Positions 58,249-64,000 of a stretch of 64,000 nucleotides of DNA are shown piece by piece. The DNA is from Achromobacter sp. UMC46 (GTDB lineage: Bacteria > Pseudomonadota > Gammaproteobacteria > Burkholderiales > Burkholderiaceae_B). The DNA lies in contig NZ_LZZS01000036.1 of the NCBI RefSeq assembly GCF_014170335.1, positions 248,001 to 312,000 on the forward strand, read 5' to 3'. The translations under genes and the position numbers were made by a program. Position 1 is the first letter of the stretch, and every line of letters starts with the position of its first letter. The notes beneath the pieces were generated by a model. That model did no database searches. It saw only the letters and a program-made list of their open reading frames with translations, and had not been told where the DNA came from.

Positions 58249-59670
58249 TCAGCTCCGCTTCAGGATCTTGGCGTACTTCTTGTAGAGCGCGTCCCAGCGG
58301 GCGCGCAGCTCGGTGGCCACTTGAGACGGCGTCTTGGTGCCTTTGATCAGCATGTCCTGGGCGATCATCTCGTGCATGCCGGTATCCCATTCCTGATACC
58401 AGGGGGCTTTCAGGATATGGGCGGCGACGGCTTTCTCGCGGCCCTGGAAGAGCCACTGGTAGACCTGCTCTGCTTGAGGCGGGTACATCCATTTCATGAT
58501 GGCCGCCTTGCTGTCGGCATCGCGGTAGAGCTCGGGGAACGGCACCTCCAGATTGGCCTTGGCGATCCAGTTCTTGTGCGTGGTCAGCTGGCCGGCCTTG
58601 TCGCGGTAGCCGAAGTACTTCACCAGTTCCCACAGCGCGGCCTGCTCGGCGTCGGTGCGCTTGCGGGTCGACATGCAGAGCAAGGCGTGGCCGACCAGCA
58701 CGGTGTCATGGGTGGCGCCGGGAACGACGGGGTTGTAGCTGGAATACTCGGCGATCCGGCTCTTGGCCGGGTCGTTGTAGTTGAAGCTGTAGTAGTCGAT
58801 GTTCAGGTGGAAGGCGTGCTGGCCTTTCATCCACGAACTGGACGTCTCGGTGCCCGACCACGTCAGCACGGCGCGCTGCACCAGTTCGTCGTCCCACCAG
58901 CGCTTCCAGTCCGTCAGCACTTTGACAAGCGGGGTGTCGCCGCCGAAGGTCGCGCGCAATTCGCCGTCGACGAAGCGTTCGCCCTCGGCGAAGCATTGCG
59001 CGATCAGGGCCCAGGGCAAGCCGGTCCAGGCGTTGTACCAGGGCATCAGCATCGGATGCTCGGCCAAGCCCTTCTTCTTGATCTCGCGCGCCTGCTTCTC
59101 CACCGTGGCCCAGTCTTGCGGATAGTCGGCCGCGTTGGCGGTGCCGCCGAAACCGGCTTCGCCCAGCATCTTCTCGTTGCGGAACAGCGCGAACGGGCCG
59201 CCGTTGTAGTAAGTCAGGCCCAGGTAGCGCCCGTCGGTCGCGCGCGCATCGTCGACGATGCCGGGGAACATCTGCTTCTGGATGTCGGCCAGTCCAGGCA
59301 TGTCGTCGATCGCCCGGATCCAGCCCGCCGCGTACCACCGCGACGCCTGGCCGCGCTGCGCGTAGAACATGTCCAGGGGCGCCTTGGCGGCCAGCTGGGT
59401 TTCCAGCACCGCGGCGTAGTCGCCGGGGATGGGCGACAGGTTCACCGGCACGCCGCTTTCCTGCGTGAAGCGCGCCGCGCCCTGCTGCACGATTTCGCTG
59501 CCCCAGGGCCAGAAGGCGAAGGTCAGCGGCGAGGGCGCCTGGGCCAGGGCCCGCAGGGGCCATCCGCCGGCCGCCAGACCGGCCGCGCCGGCCAGGCCCG
59601 CGGCGCCGCGCAAGAGGAAATCGCGGCGGGCGGGGCCGGCCTGGCCTTCAAAGGGGGGACGCTTGAGCAT
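58249..59670 (-). CDS. Family 1 extracellular solute-binding protein with Tat-type signal
   Basis: A 473-residue periplasmic receptor of the UgpB/MalE class: LTFAFWPWGSEIVQQGAARFTQESGVPVNL, a LDMFYAQRG segment, and NYYNGG-like LTYYNGGPFALFRNEKML. The signal ARRDFLLRGAAGLAGAAGL matches the twin-arginine pattern (RR-x-F-L), so it may be exported folded through Tat, which is uncommon but known for binding proteins. An AAGGAAG site precedes the ATG. It is the first gene of the eight-gene operon, directly behind the long palindrome at 59742-59777. Confidence 0.9.
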   Translation of the reverse strand: MLKRPPFEGQAGPARRDFLLRGAAGLAGAAGLAAGGWPLRALAQAPSPLTFAFWPWGSEIVQQGAARFTQESGVPVNLSPIPGDYAAVLETQLAAKAPLDMFYAQRGQASRWYAAGWIRAIDDMPGLADIQKQMFPGIVDDARATDGRYLGLTYYNGGPFALFRNEKMLGEAGFGGTANAADYPQDWATVEKQAREIKKKGLAEHPMLMPWYNAWTGLPWALIAQCFAEGERFVDGELRATFGGDTPLVKVLTDWKRWWDDELVQRAVLTWSGTETSSSWMKGQHAFHLNIDYYSFNYNDPAKSRIAEYSSYNPVVPGATHDTVLVGHALLCMSTRKRTDAEQAALWELVKYFGYRDKAGQLTTHKNWIAKANLEVPFPELYRDADSKAAIMKWMYPPQAEQVYQWLFQGREKAVAAHILKAPWYQEWDTGMHEMIAQDMLIKGTKTPSQVATELRARWDALYKKYAKILKRS

Positions 59671-59741
59671 GCTGGACTTCCTTGCGGTGGAGACGGCGAC
59701 AAAGAGAGGGTGCAGCGAAGACGGGGGCGATTCGTGTGGCG

Positions 59742-59777
59742 TACGCCTGATGTGACCATGTGGTCACATCAGGCGTA
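59742..59777. promoter_or_regulatory. Perfect 36-bp palindrome upstream of the D-amino-acid operon (TetR candidate operator, copy 2)
   Basis: Two 17-bp arms flank a TG centre. The core GTGACCATGTGGTCAC (59752-59767) matches the copy at 49723 in 15 of 16 bases. The outer arms extend as TACGCCTGAT on the left and its complement on the right. It lies 71 bp upstream of the binding-protein ATG; no T-tract follows in the leftward direction, so it is an operator rather than a terminator. Confidence 0.8.
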
Positions 59778-59905
59778 AAAGATAGGACTTCAGGGGGATC
59801 GGCATCAAGGGGGGAGTTTCCCTAGGGAGCGGGAATGGCGGCGGGGAACGAGAGCGCGGCGCGCGCCGGCGGCGCGGGCCGCCGGCGTTCCTTGCGCAGA
59901 GCGGG

Positions 59906-61324
59906 TTACAGTCCGACCGCTTTCAGATCGGGGTGGCGGCGATGCCAGTCGGTCGCGGCCTGGAAGGCCATGCCGATCTTGCCCAGGGTGCCCTCGGCGT
60001 TGGGCTTGCCCAGCAATTGCACGCCCAGGGGCAGGCCGCCGGCGGTGAAGCCCGCGGGCAGGGCCAGGCCCGACGCGTTGACGTAGTTGCCGGCGCGGGT
60101 GAAGGCGGCCAGCGGCGTGGCCGCTTCGTCGACCTCGTCCAGCAGGCGCGCGCCAAAGGGCGCGCAGGGGGTCAGCACGGCGTCGATGTCGCGCATCCAG
60201 TCCAACCAGGCCAGACGCGCTTCTGCGTGCGCCTGCAGGGCCGCGATGTAGTCGGCGGCGGACACGCCCTTGCCGGACAGCACGCGGGCGCGCACATATT
60301 GGCCGATGGGTTGCGCGGGGTCTTCGATGTAGGCGCGGTGCATGGCGTAGGCCTCGGCGGCGATGATCTGGCCATTGCGCAGCATCATCTCGCGGAAGTC
60401 GAAGGGGAAGGGCGTTTCGGCCACTTCCGCGCCCAGGTCGATCAACACGCGGCGCGCGTCGTCCAGCGCGGACAGCGCGTCGGCATCGGCGGCGATCGGG
60501 TGCTGCGACGGCGGCATCAGCGCGATGCGCACGCCACGCAGCGGTTGCGGGCCGGCGGCGGGTTCGCGGTACTGGAAGGGAGGCAGGCCCTGCGTCAGCG
60601 GGTCTTGCGTATCGGGGCCGGCCATCAGGGCGGTCAGCAGCATCGCGTCGCGCGTGTCGCGGGTCAGCGGACCGATGGAGTCCAGCGTGGTCGACAACGC
60701 CACCGCGCCATGCAGGCTCACCAATCCGCGCGTGGTCTTCAAGCCCGTGATGCCGTTCAGCGCGGCGGGTATCCGCACCGAGCCGCCCGTGTCCGACCCA
60801 AGCGCGGCGGGCGCCAGGCCGGCCGCGACGGCCACGCCCGACCCGCTGGACGAGCCGCCGGGAATGCGCGGCGCTTGCAGGTCCCACGGGTTGCGCGGCG
60901 TGCCCATGACGGGGTTCGTGCCCCAGCCGCCAAAGGCGAATTCGACCATGTGGGTCTTGCCCAGCATCACCATGCCGGCGTCCAGCAGGCGCGTGACGGC
61001 GGTTGCCGTGACGCTGCTGCGGCGGTTGCGCCAGGCCTCGGAGCCCGCGGTGGTGACCTGGCCTTCGATCTCGCACAGGTCCTTGGCGGCCACCGGCACC
61101 CCGTCCAGCGGGCTGAGCAGGCCGTAGCCCGCGCGGCGGCGGGCATCGGCGGCCTCGGCCAGACGCAGCGCGCCGGTTTCGTCCACGCTGACATAGGCGC
61201 CCAGCGTCGGGTTGGCCTGGGCGATGCGGTCCAGGAAGTGCTGCGTCAATTCCACCGAACTGTAGCGGCCTTGGGCCAGGCCGTCCGCCAGTTCGCCGAG
61301 CGTGGCAAATGCAATTTCAGACAT
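59906..61324 (-). CDS. Amidase signature family hydrolase
   Basis: A 472-residue amidase with lysine 81 in VPVAAKDLCEIEG, GGSSSGSG at about 156-163, and nucleophile serine 182 in GSDTGGSVR, the complete canonical triad. No signal peptide. The substrate is unknown. It is followed on the same strand by the D-amino-acid operon 235 bp away and preceded by a LivK-type receptor gene 65 bp upstream. Co-transcription with the receptor points to an imported amide. It differs clearly from the amidase at 9803-11308. Confidence 0.88.
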   Translation of the reverse strand: MSEIAFATLGELADGLAQGRYSSVELTQHFLDRIAQANPTLGAYVSVDETGALRLAEAADARRRAGYGLLSPLDGVPVAAKDLCEIEGQVTTAGSEAWRNRRSSVTATAVTRLLDAGMVMLGKTHMVEFAFGGWGTNPVMGTPRNPWDLQAPRIPGGSSSGSGVAVAAGLAPAALGSDTGGSVRIPAALNGITGLKTTRGLVSLHGAVALSTTLDSIGPLTRDTRDAMLLTALMAGPDTQDPLTQGLPPFQYREPAAGPQPLRGVRIALMPPSQHPIAADADALSALDDARRVLIDLGAEVAETPFPFDFREMMLRNGQIIAAEAYAMHRAYIEDPAQPIGQYVRARVLSGKGVSAADYIAALQAHAEARLAWLDWMRDIDAVLTPCAPFGARLLDEVDEAATPLAAFTRAGNYVNASGLALPAGFTAGGLPLGVQLLGKPNAEGTLGKIGMAFQAATDWHRRHPDLKAVGL

Positions 61325-61389
61325 GTTTTCCTCAGGTTGGTAAGCCGGCCCCGCGCAGGGACGCGCGCGGCCGGCCGTGCTGCGCGCGT

Positions 61390-62622
61390 CTAGCGTTTGG
61401 TCCAGTCAGGAGCGGGGTAGACGGGCTTTGCCGTCGCCACGTCCGCCGGCCATACGGGCACCATGCCCTTGCCCGGTTGCAGCTGCACCACCGGGAAGGG
61501 CATCAGCAGCTGCTTGCCCGTGTCGTCGATGGCGTAGGGGCCGGCCATGACCGTCAGCTTGCCGGACAGATCCAGAGATGCCTGCTTGAGCGCCGCGGCG
61601 TCCGTCGTGCCCGCCTTCTTCACGATCTCTTCCGTGATCGCGCCGGCGCCGTAGGCCAGCGCCGTCTGGAAGTCGGGCGGGAACTCGGCCTTGGGGAAGC
61701 GCTTGTCGTAGGCCGCCGCGAACTGTTCGCGGCTCAGGCCGGCGTTGACGTTCCAGTTGATGGCGGGGTGGTAGTTGGTATGGCTGTAGATGTAGTTGGC
61801 GTCCGCGCCGATCGCCTGGAACTGCGGCGTGGACGCATACACCATGAAGACGTACGGGAAGTTGATGTCCAGCTGCTTCATCTGGCGCGTCATGCTGATC
61901 AGGTCGCCCTCGTAGGAGGTCGGCACCAGCGCTTCGGCGCCCGCCGCGCGGGCCTTCTGCAGGATCGTGCTGAAGTCCTTCTGCCCCTTCGGGTATTTCT
62001 CGAACATCACGACCTGCATGCCGTGCTTCGTGGCCTGCTCGCGGCCGCCTTCGGCCAGCCCCGCCGGGAACGGCTCGTCCGAGTACAGCAGCGCCACCTT
62101 CTTCACGCCCTGGTTGGCGGCCAGCTCCATGTTGGCGCGCAGCATGGCGGACACGGGCATCTGCGTGCCCGACACCATGTTCTTGAAACCCTGCTTGTAC
62201 AGGTCGTCGCTGGCCGCCGACCAGACCATCATGTACTTGCCCAGCCGTTCGGTGACGGTGGCGGCCGCGGCCGTCAACGTGGAGCCGAACGGCGCAAACA
62301 CCAGATCCACTTTTTCATCGACAATCAGGCGTTCGTAGACACGCGTGACCATCTGCTTGTCGCTGCGGTCGTCCAGCTTGACCAGTTCGACGGGGTATTT
62401 CTTGCCCTTGACCTCGATGCCGCCGCGGCGGTTGACGTCTTCGACCCACAGTTCCACGCCCCGCACGCCGGACTGCGAGGCCAGGGCGAAGCTGCCGGTG
62501 GAAGACACCGTCATGCCCACCCGGATCTTGTCCGAGGGTTGGGCGGCGCCGGTGGCGGGGGTCAGGGCGGCAATGGCCATGGCCAACGCCGGTAAACGGA
62601 ACAACCAGGATGTCGCGAACAT
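61390..62622 (-). CDS. Branched-chain-amino-acid-type ABC substrate-binding protein (LivK family)
   Basis: A 410-residue periplasmic receptor. The signal peptide LPALAMAIAALTPATGAAQP is followed by IRVGMTVSSTGSFALASQSGVRGVELWVEDVNRRGG, the typical Peripla_BP_6 start, then VDLVFAPFGSTLTAAAATVTERL and VALLYSDEPFPAGLAEGGREQA. The start at 62622 is supported by a GGAG site and the signal peptide; longer readings are rejected. It is upstream of the amidase and divergent from a LysR gene with a large palindrome between, so both are probably LysR-controlled. A LivM-like permease gene begins beyond the regulator. Confidence 0.9.
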   Translation of the reverse strand: MFATSWLFRLPALAMAIAALTPATGAAQPSDKIRVGMTVSSTGSFALASQSGVRGVELWVEDVNRRGGIEVKGKKYPVELVKLDDRSDKQMVTRVYERLIVDEKVDLVFAPFGSTLTAAAATVTERLGKYMMVWSAASDDLYKQGFKNMVSGTQMPVSAMLRANMELAANQGVKKVALLYSDEPFPAGLAEGGREQATKHGMQVVMFEKYPKGQKDFSTILQKARAAGAEALVPTSYEGDLISMTRQMKQLDINFPYVFMVYASTPQFQAIGADANYIYSHTNYHPAINWNVNAGLSREQFAAAYDKRFPKAEFPPDFQTALAYGAGAITEEIVKKAGTTDAAALKQASLDLSGKLTVMAGPYAIDDTGKQLLMPFPVVQLQPGKGMVPVWPADVATAKPVYPAPDWTKR

Positions 62623-62689
62623 GGGATGTCTCCAATCGTTATAGATTTTGGGGGCCTCGCCCCGCCGCGAAGCAGGGACGCAGAACCTG

Positions 62690-62714
62690 GTATTGGGCAA
62701 TAATTGCCCAATAC
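62690..62714. promoter_or_regulatory. Perfect palindrome between LysR and livK-like genes
   Basis: Arms GTATTGGGCAAT and ATTGCCCAATAC flank a single central A. It lies 40 bp before the LysR start and 68 bp before the receptor start. LysR-type regulators bind T-N11-A dyads of this kind in divergent promoters. Confidence 0.75.
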
Positions 62715-62753
62715 GCGATAAAGCGTATAACAAATAGGCATGGAGCGCACGCC

Positions 62754-63680
62754 TTGAATAAACTGAATTACCGGCAGACCGAAATGCTGTGGGCCATCGT
62801 CATGGCGGGGTCGATCAGCGGGGCGGCCCGGCTGTTGAATATTTCGCAGCCGGCGGTCAGCCGGATGCTGGCCCAGACCGAGAAGAGCATGGGCGTGACC
62901 CTGTTCGAGCGGGTCCGCGGGCGGTTGCGGCCGACGCCCCAGGTGCATAGCCTGTTCGAAGAGATCGAGAAGACCCAGCGCATGATGCAGCGGGTCAACG
63001 ACCTGGCGGATGCGCTGTCCGAGCACGGCACCGGGGTGCTGCGCCTGGCCTCCATTCCCAGCCTGGCCCAGTTCCTGGTGCCGCGCGCCGTGGCCCGCTT
63101 CCAGCAGCGGCATCCGGAGCTGCTGCTGAGGCTGAATACGTCTGTCCTGCCCAGCCTGATATCCGACGTGCTGCAGGGCGAAGCCGAGCTGGGCCTGGTG
63201 GTGATGCAGGCGGATCACCCGTTCCTGACCTCCCAGCCCCTGCATGTGGGCCGCATGGTCGCGGCCATCCCCAAGAGCCATCCGCTGGCGGAGCGGGCGT
63301 CCGTCAGTCTGGCCGACCTTTCCCCGCATCCGCACATCGTGGTCGGCACCCGCATGCCCTTCGGCATGCTGGTGCTGGGGGCGTTCGAGCAGGCCGGGCT
63401 GCCATGCCGCATGTGCGCCGACGTGCCCTGGAGCCAGCTGGCGTGCGCGCTGGTCAATGCCGGGGTCGGGATCGCCATCGTGGATGAGTTCACGGTCATG
63501 CAGAACACGATGCCGGACGTCGTGATCGTGCCGCTGCAAGAGCGCATCCCCCTGAATATCTCGGCGGTCTATGCCAGCAACCGCGAGCCGTCGCAGATCG
63601 CGATGCGGTTCATCGATGAGCTGCGCGGCGTGCTGGCGGAGGCGTTTCCTGCGCCGGATAAGATGCCTGATAAGGGTTAA
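62754..63680 (+). CDS. LysR-family transcriptional regulator
   Basis: A 308-residue regulator with the winged HTH at residues 1-62 (LNYRQTEMLWAIVMAGSISGAARLLNISQPAVSRMLAQTEKSMGVTLFERV) and a two-lobed effector domain (GVLRLASIPSLAQFLVPRAVARF, VGRMVAAIPKSHPLAER). I place the start at TTG 62754 because it alone gives a full HTH (MNKLNYRQ..), with GGAG upstream; the first in-frame ATG would cut into the HTH. It is divergent from the receptor/amidase pair and upstream of a LivM-like permease, and it probably activates both. Confidence 0.9.
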   Translation: MNKLNYRQTEMLWAIVMAGSISGAARLLNISQPAVSRMLAQTEKSMGVTLFERVRGRLRPTPQVHSLFEEIEKTQRMMQRVNDLADALSEHGTGVLRLASIPSLAQFLVPRAVARFQQRHPELLLRLNTSVLPSLISDVLQGEAELGLVVMQADHPFLTSQPLHVGRMVAAIPKSHPLAERASVSLADLSPHPHIVVGTRMPFGMLVLGAFEQAGLPCRMCADVPWSQLACALVNAGVGIAIVDEFTVMQNTMPDVVIVPLQERIPLNISAVYASNREPSQIAMRFIDELRGVLAEAFPAPDKMPDKG

Positions 63681-63769
63681 TCCTTAACTTGCAGTTATGG
63701 TTTGAGTTGTTCATAATCGCCTCCAAATAGAGCGGCCATCCAACCCGAGACGGCCCGGAGGAAGACATC

Positions 63770-64000
63770 ATGAGCAGCAGTCCCGCCCTGGCGGCGGGCG
63801 CGGCTTCGCATCGCGCGCAGGATCTGCGCGCCGTGCGGTTGCGCACCCGCATCGCAGTGACCCTCTTCGCCGCGCTCGCCGCCGGCCTTGCCGTGATCCC
63901 GATGGCGACCTCGAACATCTCGTTCGCGTTCTACCTGATGTTGTGGATCACCATGGCCAGCGCCATGAACATCTGCGTCGGGTTCACGGGCTATCTGCCG
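63770..64000 (+). CDS. Branched-chain-amino-acid-type ABC permease, LivM-like (partial, 5' end only)
   Basis: The first 77 codons run to the right edge. After a charged roughly 27-residue cytoplasmic N-terminus (AQDLRAVRLRTRI) come a hydrophobic span (AVTLFAALAAGLAVIPMA) and FAFYLMLWITMASAMNICVGFTGYLP, the typical LivM beginning. A GGAGG site precedes the ATG. With the LivK-type receptor on the other side of the LysR gene it suggests a HAAT-type importer whose remaining genes lie beyond the window. Confidence 0.8.
   Translation, partial: MSSSPALAAGAASHRAQDLRAVRLRTRIAVTLFAALAAGLAVIPMATSNISFAFYLMLWITMASAMNICVGFTGYLP

Noticed and set aside
59742..59777. Transcription terminator for the amidase gene at 59906-61324
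   Set aside because: The palindrome has no T-tract on the leftward side, has a 2-bp centre that would make a poor loop, and shares its core with another promoter-proximal palindrome.

Overview
The window is a high-GC chromosomal segment that looks like Achromobacter, Bordetella or a close relative (Alcaligenaceae, Betaproteobacteria). The pointers are the very high GC at third codon positions, two orphan TctC/Bug-type periplasmic receptors, a DUF3460 gene next to scpA, the pilD-coaE-zapD order, and an abundance of ABC uptake systems with GntR, LysR and TetR regulators. I saw no rRNA or tRNA gene, insertion sequence, prophage or CRISPR array. About 52 protein genes fill almost everything; the only gaps over 300 bp are the riboswitch/promoter region 5527-5984 and the spacer 31119-31475.

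Layout. 1-2.4 kb (minus): partial pcm, then thiG-thiD. 2.5-9.8 kb: a B12 module, with minus-strand btuB-btuF behind a cobalamin riboswitch and, divergently, cobalamin-dependent metH. 9.8-20.2 kb: an amidase facing a GntR-led operon with two solute-binding proteins, a Zn-dehydrogenase, two permeases, an ATPase, D-mannonate dehydratase and a fructuronate reductase-like enzyme; this fits L-gulonate/L-idonate catabolism. 20.2-21.9 kb: a methyltransferase/MmyB-type regulator divergent pair. 22-26.3 kb: GntR regulator with a ThDP enzyme-SDR-TctC module of unknown substrate. 26.2-31.1 kb: mutY and a fused indolepyruvate ferredoxin oxidoreductase. 31.5-34.4 kb (minus): MFS exporter and glycerol kinase.

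34.5-40.6 kb is housekeeping: DUF3460, scpA, panC, a small LuxR-HTH protein followed by a 13-bp minisatellite, an NlpE-like lipoprotein, pilD, coaE and zapD. 40.7-49.7 kb: a four-gene MdtABC-type RND efflux operon with its outer-membrane factor. 49.8-59.7 kb: a TetR-controlled module with a TctC receptor and a convergent eight-gene operon (family-1 ABC importer, unknown protein, TetR, N-acyl-D-amino-acid deacylase, D-amino-acid dehydrogenase), bracketed by two near-identical palindromes. 59.9-64 kb: amidase, LivK-type receptor, divergent LysR regulator over a perfect palindrome, and the start of a LivM-type permease.

The theme is scavenging. Four catabolic modules each pair an uptake system with a local regulator, and each has a visible palindromic candidate operator in its control region. 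The most interesting candidates are the N-acyl-D-amino-acid regulon at 49.7-59.8 kb, the gulonate/idonate operon with its four-site operator array, and the undefined ThDP/SDR/TctC module.
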